Shown one piece after another: positions 1 to 8,481 of a stretch of DNA of 64,000 bases (the first letter of the stretch is position 1; each line of letters begins with the position of its first letter). The notes beneath the pieces were generated by a model. That model was not told where the DNA came from. It made no database searches and saw only the letters and a list, made by a program, of their open reading frames with translations. This DNA is from Actinomadura physcomitrii (GTDB taxonomy: Bacteria; Actinomycetota; Actinomycetes; Streptosporangiales; Streptosporangiaceae): the NCBI RefSeq assembly GCF_008923205.2, contig NZ_WBMS02000001.1, positions 313,600 through 377,599 of the forward strand. The letters run 5' to 3'. The position numbers were made by a program, and so were the translations under genes.

Positions 1-177
1 GTCGTGATCGATGGCGTAGTGCTCCAGGTCGTTGATCAGGGCGCTGAGCAGGGCTCGGGTGTAGAGCGGGTCGCGGTCGAGCAGGGAGCCGCCGCCGGGG
101 AAGGCCGACTGTTCGTAGGTGCGGACGAGGTGGGTGGCGCGTGCCAGCTGGGTGGCGTTGGGGTCGTGGTCGGTCAT
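1..177 (-). CDS. N-terminal part of a fourth member of the tandem ICE accessory family (runs off the window)
   Basis: The frame starts at an ATG at 177 behind an AGGAG site that overlaps the stop of the next gene upstream, and it runs out of the left edge of the window. The visible residues begin MTDHDPNATQLARATHLVRT and go on to a helical stretch with the pattern ALLSALINDLEHYAIDH. The same pattern (ALVQSLLEQLARYSARH, GLLHSLVADLIRY, ELISDLLVDLMHYADR) occurs near the N-terminus of the proteins at 627-1487, 1541-2368 and 2403-3191, so this looks like a fourth paralogue. The function is unknown. The tight spacing suggests it is the distal gene of the conjugation operon. Confidence 0.6.
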   Translation of the reverse strand, partial: MTDHDPNATQLARATHLVRTYEQSAFPGGGSLLDRDPLYTRALLSALINDLEHYAIDHD

Positions 178-183
178 GGGCTC

Positions 184-501
184 CTACTTCAGGGCCGCGT
201 GCAGGCGGCCGGCGTGGTGTGCGGCTTGCAGGCAGGCGACGCGGTCGCCGGGGTCGGTGGACTTGGAAGCGGCGTTGAGGATCGCCTGGGTGACGACCAG
301 CACGAAGTCGGCGATCGCCTCGGCGAGTTCCCGGGTCTGGTCCGTGGTCATGGGTGCGGCGCTGGGCCAGGCGAGGGTGGGGGCTTGTGACAGCGCCCAC
401 CATGCGTCGATGGCCGCGGTGGTCGCAGTTTCGTGGTCGAGGTGGTTCGGCTCGTCGTCGAGGTCGGGGAGCACGGTCGTGGCGCGTTCGATCAGCTCCA
501 A
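184..501 (-). CDS. Small hypothetical ICE protein
   Basis: About 105 residues, acidic and helical, without a domain I recognise. The annotated start is a TTG at 501, but the frame stays open and protein-like upstream (about 28 further codons with the pattern LLKHQFRYLTRQIKAA). No ATG, GTG or TTG lies between 501 and the end of the preceding gene. A good GGAGG sits 5 bases before an in-frame CTG at 585, so the true start may be CTG. It lies between two members of the tandem accessory family and its stop overlaps the ribosome site of the gene at 1-177, so it is probably co-transcribed with them. Confidence 0.6.
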   Translation of the reverse strand: MELIERATTVLPDLDDEPNHLDHETATTAAIDAWWALSQAPTLAWPSAAPMTTDQTRELAEAIADFVLVVTQAILNAASKSTDPGDRVACLQAAHHAGRLHAALK

Positions 502-626
502 GCCGATGAAGGCCGAGGCGAGCAGGGCGGGGATGGAGTCGGCGGCTTTGATCTGTCGCGTGAGGTAGCGGAACTGGTGCTTCAGGAGATCCTCCGTGGT
601 GTTGCGGCTGTTGGTTGCGGGGTGGG

Positions 627-1487
627 TCAGCGGCTGGGGCCGAGCGGTGGTTGCCGTCGGCGTGACGCGGGGCTCGTGACCGGCTTGTGTTCGCCGGCGA
701 TGCTGTCGGCCAGAGGGACCGGGAACGCTTGAGCGGCGAGTTGGGCGGGCGTGGGCCGATCGGTTGGGTCGGTGGCGGGCGCCGGAGGCGGCGGCTGGGT
801 GACGTCGCCCGGTTCTGCTGTGTTCAGGTGTTCGGCGACCCTGCTCAACAGCAGGTCGGTGATGTTGCGTTCGGGCATGTCGTTCCAGGTCGTGAGCGCG
901 TCCAGCAGGGTCCGGTGGTCGTGCAAGTCGTCGCGGGTCGGTTGGTGGCCGTGGACGTCTGCGAGGGCGATGCGGGTGGCGGTGTCGACCAGGAGCTGTT
1001 CGGCTTTGAGCGGGTCGTGGACGACACCTTGATGGGTGGGCGTGGCGGGGAAGGGCGGTGCCGGCTCCAGGTTCGCGGCCAGCACGGGCTGGTTCTGGGT
1101 CTGTCCGAGGAAGTGCACGTAGTACTCGGCCTGGCCTTGCTGGGAGACCAGGACGCCGGTGACGGTGCCCCGGGTCGGCTGGCCCAGCAGGACGGCCTCG
1201 TGCGCGGCGGGGCCTTCGAGCTGGACGGTCGAGCCGATGGCGAAGGCGTTGGGGTTGCCGCGTTCGATGTCGTAGTAGGCCTGTGCTTGGGCGGCCAGGT
1301 CGTGGAAGTCGATGCCGCGGCGGTCGGCGTAGTGCATCAGGTCGACCAGCAGGTCGCTGATCAACTCGCGGGCGTCGTCGTCGTTGGCGTGGTGGTCGAG
1401 GTGCTCGGTCTGCTCGAAGAGAGCTTGGAAGGCATCGAGAGCGGCGGCTCCGAACTCGGCGAACTCATCGGCGCCGGCTTCGGTCAT
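627..1487 (-). CDS. ICE accessory protein, tandem family copy A
   Basis: A protein of 286 residues starting MTEAGADEFAEFG at an ATG at 1487, chosen because GGAGG lies 4 bases before it; the frame is open further upstream but that part overlaps the previous gene. It shows three blocks shared with the neighbours at 1541 and 2403. The first is an N-terminal helical block (LDAFQALFEQ, ELISDLLVDLMHYADR). The second is a central strand-rich block (IGSTVQL, RGTVTGVLV, LAANLEPAPP). The third is a helical block (AEQLLVDTATRI, LLDALTTWN) before a proline-rich tail. It is the most divergent of the three. It may be DNA- or protein-binding, but no catalytic motif is visible and the role in conjugation is unknown. 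Confidence 0.75.
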   Translation of the reverse strand: MTEAGADEFAEFGAAALDAFQALFEQTEHLDHHANDDDARELISDLLVDLMHYADRRGIDFHDLAAQAQAYYDIERGNPNAFAIGSTVQLEGPAAHEAVLLGQPTRGTVTGVLVSQQGQAEYYVHFLGQTQNQPVLAANLEPAPPFPATPTHQGVVHDPLKAEQLLVDTATRIALADVHGHQPTRDDLHDHRTLLDALTTWNDMPERNITDLLLSRVAEHLNTAEPGDVTQPPPPAPATDPTDRPTPAQLAAQAFPVPLADSIAGEHKPVTSPASRRRQPPLGPSR

Positions 1488-1540
1488 ATGGCCTCCATGG
1501 AGTCGGTGGGCTGGTGACGCGGGCGGGTGCTGCGGTGGGT

Positions 1541-2368
1541 CTAGAGGCGGCGTGGGCGTCGCTCGGAACGGTCCGGCGGTTTCGGGACGGCACGCGGGGC
1601 GTCGGGCCGGATCGGTGTGGGGCCTTGCGGGAAGCCGGTCGCGGCCAGCCGCGCGACCGGCGAGGGGCCGGGCGGGACGGCAGCGGCGATGTCGGTCGGC
1701 CGGGTGGGTTGCGGGACGGGTGGGGGCAGGTGGCGGGCGATCTTTTCCGGGTGGCCGCCCGACCATGCCGCGAGGGCTTCGGATAGCCGTGCGAGGTCGT
1801 CGAGCCGGTCCTGGTAGCCGGCCGGGGCGCGGTCGGCGTTGCACTCGAGCCAGGCGGTGAGAGCGACGATCGTCTCCTCGGCATCGCGTGCGTGGGTGAT
1901 GACTCCGGTTGTTCGCGTGGCGATGGGCAGGAAGGCGTCCGCCGGTTGGAGTTCGGACGCGGTCACGTGCACGGTGTCAGCGACGGCCGGGACGCGGACC
2001 GTGCACCTGGCATCGCCACCGGGTGTCTGGGTGAGGGAGGTGATGAAGCCGCGCCAGCGTGGGTACCGCGGTGCGGCTCCGGTGGCGGTTTCCTGCTGGC
2101 GAATCTGTACTTGGGCGCCGAGCCGGAAGTTGTGGACTTGATCGGTGTCGTCTGTGCTGCGGTCGAGGCTGCGCTGGTGCAGTTCCTCGAGGGTGTCGCC
2201 GATGTCCTGGCCGTGCCGAGCCGAGTAGCGGGCGAGCTGCTCGAGCAACGACTGGACCAGTGCCTCAGCCAGGGACGGGTCGGCGTGGTGGCTGGGAAGG
2301 TCGCCGGGGAGAAGTTCGCGCTGGTAGGCGTCGAGTGCCGCGGCGACGGCGTCGTCGGGATCGGGCAT
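1541..2368 (-). CDS. ICE accessory protein, tandem family copy B
   Basis: A protein of 275 residues starting MPDPDDAVAAALDAYQRELL. The N-terminal helix (ALDAYQR) matches copy C at 2403 almost exactly. The central block has the same order in both copies: hydrophilic strand (LGAQVQIR), GFITSL, a cysteine strand (CTVRVPAV), then ASELQPA. The C-terminal helical block (ARLSEALAAWSGG) also matches copy C. A proline- and arginine-rich tail of roughly 60 residues follows and is typical of disordered tails. It lies 34 bases from copy C on the same strand, so both are likely in one transcript. The function is unknown; close similarity to copy C indicates tandem duplication. Confidence 0.78.
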   Translation of the reverse strand: MPDPDDAVAAALDAYQRELLPGDLPSHHADPSLAEALVQSLLEQLARYSARHGQDIGDTLEELHQRSLDRSTDDTDQVHNFRLGAQVQIRQQETATGAAPRYPRWRGFITSLTQTPGGDARCTVRVPAVADTVHVTASELQPADAFLPIATRTTGVITHARDAEETIVALTAWLECNADRAPAGYQDRLDDLARLSEALAAWSGGHPEKIARHLPPPVPQPTRPTDIAAAVPPGPSPVARLAATGFPQGPTPIRPDAPRAVPKPPDRSERRPRRL

Positions 2369-2402
2369 GGGGATACCTCCGTGGGAAGCGGATTGCAGGG
2401 TG

Positions 2403-3191
2403 TCACGTCAGGTGTGGACGGGAGCCGGATCGGCGTGGAGCAGGGTGAGCGGTTGTGGGTGGGGCGGGCGGTTCGCGGGCGAGGTCGGCGGCGATGTCGT
2501 TGGGGAACGCAGCCGCGGCGCAGCGAGCGGCGGAGGGCCAGTCGTCGGCCGCGTACTGTTCGCCATGAGCGCGTAGATGGTGCAAGACCTGTTCGGAGGT
2601 GGTGCCGGACCAGGCGGCCAGCGCCGTGGACAGCTCCGCCAGGTCGGCGTGCAGCCGCTCGTCGGGTCCTGCGGTGTCGTGGCTGGTGCGCTGGTGGATG
2701 AGCATGCTGATGAGGGTCTGCTCGGCTGCCTGGGCGGAGAAGACGGTGCCGACGGTGCGGGTCGGGATCGGGGTCATCCGGGTGGCGGGCTGGAGTTCGG
2801 CAGCGGTGGTGTGGCGGGGTTCGCTGATTCCGGGGATGCGGAGCGTGCAGTCGGTGCCTGATCCGGGGCCGGTGGATTTCAGTTCGGTGATGAAGCCGCG
2901 CTGGGGGTCGCTGTCGTGGTCGCGGAACTGGACTTCGGTGTGGATGCGGAAGCTGTAGCGGGGGTTGGTGAGGGCGCCGCCGCGGTCGATGCGGGCTTGG
3001 ATGAGGGCGTCGAGCAGTTCAGCGACGTTCAGGCGGTTGCCTTCGCCGTAGCGGATGAGGTCGGCGACAAGGGAGTGCAGGAGCCCTTGGGCTTCGGCGT
3101 GGTCGGTGCGGTGACCATTGGCCAGGTCGCCGAACAGGTGCCGCTGGTAGGCGTCGAGTGCGAGCGCGGCGGCTTCCATGCGGTCGGGCAT
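2403..3191 (-). CDS. ICE accessory protein, tandem family copy C
   Basis: A protein of 262 residues starting MPDRMEAAALALDAYQRHLF. It shares with copy B the LDAYQR helix, a central RGFITEL strand, the CTLRIPGI and AAELQPA motifs and the C-terminal helix LSTALAAWSG. The shared order of segments suggests a common fold of a helical N-terminal domain, a small beta domain resembling an OB or SH3 barrel, and a helical C-terminal domain; the fold assignment is a guess. It follows the DUF4913 gene by 45 bases in the same direction, so it belongs to the conjugation operon. No membrane segment or signal peptide is visible, so it is probably cytoplasmic. Confidence 0.78.
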   Translation of the reverse strand: MPDRMEAAALALDAYQRHLFGDLANGHRTDHAEAQGLLHSLVADLIRYGEGNRLNVAELLDALIQARIDRGGALTNPRYSFRIHTEVQFRDHDSDPQRGFITELKSTGPGSGTDCTLRIPGISEPRHTTAAELQPATRMTPIPTRTVGTVFSAQAAEQTLISMLIHQRTSHDTAGPDERLHADLAELSTALAAWSGTTSEQVLHHLRAHGEQYAADDWPSAARCAAAAFPNDIAADLAREPPAPPTTAHPAPRRSGSRPHLT

Positions 3192-3236
3192 GCGGATCTC
3201 CAGTCAGTGGCGTGAAAGGTGGAGAAGAGGCCGGGG

Positions 3237-3641
3237 TCAGGCCCCGTTCGGAGCGGGGGCCTGGTAGTCAGGGCCGAGCCAACCGTCGGGGACCGGGGCG
3301 ACACGGGCTTCGTGTGGGGTGAGGTGTTCGTTCTCGGTGCACTGGTAGAAGGGCCCGCGGGGGCCGAGGAGGACGGGGAGTTGGTGGTCGAGGTGGTCGC
3401 GGTACCACAGCGCCATGCCGGTGGCGCCTTGCAGCCGCATGGCCTCCCACGCGTACCAGAGGGCGGTGAGGCGGGAGATCGCCTCGCCGTGGTGCCACCA
3501 CTCCGCGCACCAGCGGAACTCGCCGCCGAGGGTGCGCCGGTACATGGGGACGAAGTGGCCGGTCACCCAGCTGGTCAGGCTGGGATACAGCGGCTTGAGC
3601 TTCTCGCTCCCGGGATGGGGTGCGGTGGTTTCGACGGGCAT
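3237..3641 (-). CDS. DUF4913-family protein
   Basis: A protein of 134 residues. The pattern FRWCAEWWHHGEAISRLTAL followed by WYAWEAMR, a W-x(3)-HLDHQLPVLL segment and GPFYQCTENEHL fits my recollection of DUF4913, a short tryptophan-rich family common in actinobacterial ICEs and plasmids just beside the VirD4-like coupling protein gene. The placement here is the same, immediately downstream of the TraG/VirD4 gene. The biochemical role of the family is not known. The strong co-occurrence suggests an accessory to the coupling protein or relaxosome. The start is an ATG about 80 bases after the upstream stop. Confidence 0.8.
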   Translation of the reverse strand: MPVETTAPHPGSEKLKPLYPSLTSWVTGHFVPMYRRTLGGEFRWCAEWWHHGEAISRLTALWYAWEAMRLQGATGMALWYRDHLDHQLPVLLGPRGPFYQCTENEHLTPHEARVAPVPDGWLGPDYQAPAPNGA

Positions 3642-3720
3642 TGAGCCTCCTGAACTGTTGGGTTGGGCATGACGGCGTCGCCCCTGCCGTCAGGGCTTCG
3701 CTGGGCAGCGGGGCGCGGAG

Positions 3721-5535
3721 CTAGGCGTCCAGCTCCGGTAGCTGGGTGCGTCCAGGCTGGTCGTGGTGGCGGCGGGCTGCTTCGGCGATGGCGGTGTCGG
3801 CGGTTTCGATGGCCTTGGTGATGGCGGTGGCGTGCGGGCCCTGGTACCAGGGGCGCAGGCGGATCAGGGCGGGTTTGGTGCCGGTGGCCAGTAGGAGTGC
3901 GGTGCCTTTGGGGAGGGCGCGGATGTCGGCGGCGTCGAGGATGTCCTGGCGGCGCAGGGAGATCTGTTCGCTGGCGCGTCCGTCGTTGTAGGTGATGGAG
4001 CGGACGGGGACGTCGTGTTGGCCGATGAGGGTGGCCAGGTCGCGGACGAGGCGGGGGGAGTCGATGCCGGCGCCGATGAGTTTGCGGGTCGCGGCTCCCC
4101 ACAGCGCGGCCATGCCGGGCTCGCCCCACACGGTGACGCCCTGTTCGTAGCTCTGCAGGATGGTGACGGGGATGATGCCGCGGGAGCCGAGGTGGGAGTA
4201 CAGCTGGGGCAGGTCGGCGATGCGGCAGATGTTGGCGGCCTCGTCGAGGGCGACGATCAGGGGCGGGTCGAGGCGTCCACCGGATTGCTCGGCGCGGCGT
4301 TCGGCGGCGCGCATGGTGGTGTCGGTGAGCGCGGCGATCAGCGGCGCCGCCGCCGAGAGGGATTTGGACAGCAGGTGGAGGGTGTCGCGGGTGCCGGCGA
4401 AGGTGTGCGGGTCGAAGACGGGTAGGTCGCGGGCGGGGGTGACCCAGGCGAGGATGTCGTGGTCGCGGAGGGCTTTGGCGGTGGTGCGGGCGGTTTGGTA
4501 GATCCCGTCGCGGGTTTCGACCGCACCGTTCTGGGTGCCTTTGAGCGAGGAGGCCATCAGTGCGAATCCGGCCTCTTGGAGGAGTTCGATGGGGGTGGGG
4601 ACGGCGGGTTCGTCGAGCCATTGGGCGACGTGGTGCAGGGAGCGGCCGGAGGTCGCGGCGGCCAGGAACAGCGCGCACAGCAGGTCTTGGGCGGCGGGTC
4701 CCCACAGGTCCTTCTTCTGCCCGTCGTCGACGGTGAGGACGAAGTGGCCGGCCAGGCGGTGGGCGTCTTCGACGGTGGTCAGTCCGGCGAGGGGGTTCCA
4801 CCACCAGGTCTGGGGTTGGTAGGTGATGTGCTGCGGGTCGAACAGCCAGGTCTTTCCGTGGGTGCGGGCGGCGCGGACGGTGGAGATGGCGGCCCACAGG
4901 TCGGCTTTGTTGCTGGTGGCGATGACCGGGCCGGGCGCCGACAGCACATGCGGGATCGACTGGGTGGTGGTTTTACCGGAGCGGGGCGCCATGAACGCCA
5001 CGACGGTGTCCTCGAACGAGGCGAACAGCGTCGGCCCGCTCCGGTCGCCGGGCAGCAGAACATCGCCGAGGACCAGGCCGATGTCGTCGCGGTCAAGGTG
5101 CTCGGGCGGTGCGGTCAGGGAGCGGCGCAGCGCGGCGGCCTTGTTCGCGGTCGCGGATGGTTCGAGTTCGGCCAGCCCCGGGTTGTCGGCGAGGGCGGCG
5201 ACGGCATCCCCGGGCTGTGGAAAACGTTGGACGATCCGCCGCCAGACCGTCCATGTCGTGCTGCCGATTGCGGCGAGCAGCAGCACCAGGGCGAGAAGGA
5301 CGAACGGAGTGGGAGTTCCTGGCCAGGCGTTGTCGAAGTGGCGTCGGACTACCGCGACAGCGAAGTCCGTCCCGAAGGACATGACGGCCCCTCCGGCGAG
5401 GCTGGCAGCGAGCTTGGCTGAGGCCCACACGAGCCACAGGGCGGCGATGGGTGTCCAGCAGGCGAAGAGGACGAGCCAGCCTGCACCGGCGTTGGTGTCG
5501 AGGATGGAGGCGCGGGGTCCGAGGGCTCGGGTCAT
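3721..5535 (-). CDS. VirD4/TraG-type conjugative coupling ATPase
   Basis: A protein of 604 residues. Two N-terminal membrane segments (about residues 18-45 and 77-97) are followed by a cytoplasmic AAA-type motor. A Walker A motif APRSGKTT lies at residues 183-190 and a Walker B motif LIVALDE at 426-432, followed by the TraG/TraD-type C-terminal part with QSYEQG near 461. Such coupling proteins bind the relaxosome and pump DNA to the secretion channel at the inner membrane. The first bases of this gene overlap the last bases of the VirB4 gene as ATGA, which indicates translational coupling. Use of a VirD4-type pump rather than an FtsK-like TraB separates this element from the classical Streptomyces AICEs and suggests single-stranded transfer with a relaxase encoded elsewhere. 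Confidence 0.92.
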   Translation of the reverse strand: MTRALGPRASILDTNAGAGWLVLFACWTPIAALWLVWASAKLAASLAGGAVMSFGTDFAVAVVRRHFDNAWPGTPTPFVLLALVLLLAAIGSTTWTVWRRIVQRFPQPGDAVAALADNPGLAELEPSATANKAAALRRSLTAPPEHLDRDDIGLVLGDVLLPGDRSGPTLFASFEDTVVAFMAPRSGKTTTQSIPHVLSAPGPVIATSNKADLWAAISTVRAARTHGKTWLFDPQHITYQPQTWWWNPLAGLTTVEDAHRLAGHFVLTVDDGQKKDLWGPAAQDLLCALFLAAATSGRSLHHVAQWLDEPAVPTPIELLQEAGFALMASSLKGTQNGAVETRDGIYQTARTTAKALRDHDILAWVTPARDLPVFDPHTFAGTRDTLHLLSKSLSAAAPLIAALTDTTMRAAERRAEQSGGRLDPPLIVALDEAANICRIADLPQLYSHLGSRGIIPVTILQSYEQGVTVWGEPGMAALWGAATRKLIGAGIDSPRLVRDLATLIGQHDVPVRSITYNDGRASEQISLRRQDILDAADIRALPKGTALLLATGTKPALIRLRPWYQGPHATAITKAIETADTAIAEAARRHHDQPGRTQLPELDA

Positions 5536-6977
5536 GCGGTCGCCCGGATGGCCTGGTCGGTGTCGTAGAGGTCGGTTTCGGGGCCGACGAGGGAGAGTCC
5601 GACGGGGATGCCGAGGCGTTCACCTGTCTTGATGAGGTACTTGCCGCGGCCGGGGTGGCGAGCGCCGGGCTGCCAGGAGTCGGGTGCCGACCAGGAGGTG
5701 ACCAGCTGCTGCTCGGGGCCGGTGAGCGGCGTGATCTCATGCACGCGGGCGAGCTCGCGGGGTGGGAGGCCGGCCAGGACGGTGATGGCGGAGCGGTCGG
5801 CGAAGCCTTTGGCCTTTGCGCGGTCTTCTTCAGTAGCCAGGGCGTCCAGGTCGGCGAGGGAGTGGGTGATCATGATCGAGGCCATGCCCTTGGCGCGGTT
5901 GAGGCGGGTGAGAGCGTCGGCGTGCTCGACCAGTCCAGGAGCGCCGCGCAGCGCGCGCCACAGTTCGTCCATGACGCCCAGGTAGGAGCGGCGCGGTGCG
6001 GCGTGCAGGTCGGCCAGGGCGGTGGCGGCGTCGACCATGCCGAAGGCATACGCCCAGGTGCACAGCATCGCCGCGGTCAGCAGCTTGTCACCGGCGGCGC
6101 GGACGCGGGAGATGTCGACGCTGATCGCCGGCGCGTCCAGGTCGAGTGGACGCGTGGTGGCGGCGTCGAACACCCCGGCCAGGGAACCGGAGATGAGCAG
6201 GTCGAGCGTGAAGACCAGGTCGCGGGTCTGGGCGCGGTAGGAGTCGGCGGTGTCGGTGCGGGTCGCCGACCGTAGCTCCTCGGGTCCGTGTTCGAGGATG
6301 TGCAGGACGTCCACGATCGTCGGGTCGCGGTCGAGGCGGTCGTCGAGCAAATCGATGGCTCGGCTGAGGACGACCTCTTCGGCGTTGGTAATGCGGGCTT
6401 CGCGGACCAGGGTGGCCAGCGCCAGCAGCAGGGACAGGCGACGGGAGCGGACCTCCCACCACAAGGCCTCGGCATCGGCGCCGGACAGGCGGCGGCGGGC
6501 TTCGTCCAAGGGGCCGGCGTCGAGGGGGTTGATGCGGTCGACGCCTCGTCCGACGCGGATGACCTGCCCGCCGAGGTAATCGACCAGGCGGGTGTAGTCG
6601 GGTTTGGTGTCGCCCAGGATGATCGGGGTGGTGCCGGTGGCGACGGCGCCGGTGACCAGGCGTTTGACCAGTGTGGACTTGCCGGTGCCGGGCTGGCCGA
6701 GGACGAACATCCCAGGGTTGGTGACCAGCCCCTCACGCAGCCAGGCAAGCGGGTCCAGGCAGACGACCTCTCCCCACAGCTGGTGCCGTCCGACCGGGGT
6801 GCCGGCGGTGGGGGTGCCGGACCCGGCGGTGAAGGGGTACAGGCCGCAGACCTGGCTGGTGGTGGCCTGGTATTCGGGTGCGGGCTCGACGTGTGCGGCG
6901 CGTCCAGCGCCGTGGCCGCGCCAGCCCCAGGGTGGGCCGAGCGGCTCGGCCATGGCTTGTGTCTCGGCAGAGGTCAT
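5532..6977 (-). CDS. VirB4-like conjugation ATPase
   Basis: A protein of 481 residues from the ATG at 6977, which gives a start MTSAETQAMAEPLG with a GGAGA site 9 bases upstream; the frame is open further up but overlaps the SCO6880-like gene. Walker A GQPGTGKS is at residues 94-101 and the Walker B strand YLGVMDE at 332-338. The C-terminal half follows the VirB4/TraE pattern (ITHSLADLDAL, then FADRSAITVLAG). It would power channel assembly and substrate transfer at the membrane. It lacks the usual N-terminal VirB4 domain; the SCO6880-like protein just upstream may supply that part. This split is what I remember of these actinobacterial systems. Confidence 0.88.
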   Translation of the reverse strand: MTSAETQAMAEPLGPPWGWRGHGAGRAAHVEPAPEYQATTSQVCGLYPFTAGSGTPTAGTPVGRHQLWGEVVCLDPLAWLREGLVTNPGMFVLGQPGTGKSTLVKRLVTGAVATGTTPIILGDTKPDYTRLVDYLGGQVIRVGRGVDRINPLDAGPLDEARRRLSGADAEALWWEVRSRRLSLLLALATLVREARITNAEEVVLSRAIDLLDDRLDRDPTIVDVLHILEHGPEELRSATRTDTADSYRAQTRDLVFTLDLLISGSLAGVFDAATTRPLDLDAPAISVDISRVRAAGDKLLTAAMLCTWAYAFGMVDAATALADLHAAPRRSYLGVMDELWRALRGAPGLVEHADALTRLNRAKGMASIMITHSLADLDALATEEDRAKAKGFADRSAITVLAGLPPRELARVHEITPLTGPEQQLVTSWSAPDSWQPGARHPGRGKYLIKTGERLGIPVGLSLVGPETDLYDTDQAIRATA

Positions 6978-7005
6978 GTGCTGTGTTCTCCGGTTCGGCG
7001 GATGG

Positions 7006-8481
7006 TCAGTGAAAGAGGCGGCGGGACAGCTCGGGTGGGCAGATGCCGCACGGCAGGGTGGTGGCGAACCCGGCGGCCTGGCTGCCCCACAGCCGCCGCA
7101 GCCGGATCTTGGCTGCGTCGGCGGACGCCTCGACGTGCGCGACGGCGCGCCGAAGCTGTGCGGGGTCGGTGACGGTGACGGTCGCGTACATCGACACCAG
7201 GCACACACCCGCCCCCATCGCTTCCTCGGTGGCGGCTTGGCGGGCCCGTGCCGCGTCCCAGCTGTCGCGGGCGGTCTCGTCGCGGCCGGTGCGGCGCCGG
7301 AACTGGGCGCGGAACGCCGCAGCGTTCACCTCCTGCTGCAGGACCCGGCTCGCGGTCGCGGCGGGCAGGGCCCGGTACTGCAGGGTGATGCGTTTGGGGA
7401 ACGGGCCGGGCGCGACGAGGCGGGCGAGGATGTCGGAGCGGACGTTCTGGCGTGGCGGTTCGTGCCAGGCCCAGCTGACCGAGACCCCGCCGTCGTGCTC
7501 GTAGCGGTCGGTATGCTCGGTCGCCGCGATCGGGCTGGCATCGCACCAGCCCAGCACCTCATCGGCCTGTGGCCCGGTGAGGAGGCGGTTGACCTCGCCG
7601 CGGGCGTGCGGGTCGAACGCGGTCCGCACCGTCCCGGCGATCTCGGCTGCCGTGGCGCGTCCACGGACGGACACACCGCAGCCCCCGAGCCGGGACGCCA
7701 GCCCGTCCAGGATGCGTCCGAGGTCGGCGACCGCCTCGAACAGGTCCTTGGGGGCGGCGGCCGAGGCTTTGGGGTCGACGGTGATCGAGACGCGGGTGTC
7801 GACGTCGGCGGCCGCGGCCGGGGCCGTCCGCACCAGCTCGTGCATGATGGCCCGCGCCTGCTGCGGCGCTGTGGGCACGACGGCCTGCTGCACGGCGTCG
7901 GCCAGGGTGGAGCCGGGCTCGGGCGCGGTGTCGACGGTGACGGTGACCCAGCGGACGGCGGGCATGTGACCGAGCGCGGCGAGCCAGCCGCCCCAGGCCG
8001 CGACCCAGGTGTCGGCGTCGGTGCGGTCGGCCAGCCAGGTCGAGGCCGGCACCACCCGCAGCGTCGCGGTGAGCAGCCCGGTGCGCCGGTCCCACACGAT
8101 CCCGTACCGGCCGCCGTAGCCGTCCTCGGCACTCAGCAGCGTCAGCGGCGCGAGCACGCCGGGAAGCTGGAACGCGCGCGGGTGGTCGATGACGACACCG
8201 GCCCGGTAACGGTTATGGCCACGCAGCACGCCCCATCGCCATCGGCACCGCGCCACCACCAGCCGCCCGACCGGCACACCACCGACCCGGACCAGCCCCA
8301 ACCCGCCTCCCACCGCAATCGGCGGGAGAAGGTAGACGAGCGCAGCAGGGATGGTGGCGGCGGCCAGGACCAGCAGCATCGCCACGCCGAGCGCGACGAA
8401 GGTCGAGGTAGTGTCCAGCCCGAGCAGTCCGATCCCGTGCCGACGGCGCCAGCCACCGTAGGTGCGGATGTCATGCCCCAC
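7006..8481 (-). CDS. SCO6880-family conjugation membrane protein
   Basis: About 491 residues. The GTG at 8481 is preferred because GGGGGAGG lies 8 bases before it, whereas the GTG at 8490 abuts that site. Two membrane segments near the N-terminus (roughly residues 25-70) precede a long soluble region with a conserved late segment (ISVSWAWHEPPRQNV-like, then LQYRALPAATASRVL). Position between the VirB6-like and VirB4 genes and the two-helix start match SCO6880 family proteins, which combine VirB3-like and N-terminal VirB4-like character. It probably anchors the VirB4 ATPase to the membrane channel. The assignment rests on gene order and recalled family features, not on a database search. Confidence 0.75.
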   Translation of the reverse strand: MGHDIRTYGGWRRRHGIGLLGLDTTSTFVALGVAMLLVLAAATIPAALVYLLPPIAVGGGLGLVRVGGVPVGRLVVARCRWRWGVLRGHNRYRAGVVIDHPRAFQLPGVLAPLTLLSAEDGYGGRYGIVWDRRTGLLTATLRVVPASTWLADRTDADTWVAAWGGWLAALGHMPAVRWVTVTVDTAPEPGSTLADAVQQAVVPTAPQQARAIMHELVRTAPAAAADVDTRVSITVDPKASAAAPKDLFEAVADLGRILDGLASRLGGCGVSVRGRATAAEIAGTVRTAFDPHARGEVNRLLTGPQADEVLGWCDASPIAATEHTDRYEHDGGVSVSWAWHEPPRQNVRSDILARLVAPGPFPKRITLQYRALPAATASRVLQQEVNAAAFRAQFRRRTGRDETARDSWDAARARQAATEEAMGAGVCLVSMYATVTVTDPAQLRRAVAHVEASADAAKIRLRRLWGSQAAGFATTLPCGICPPELSRRLFH

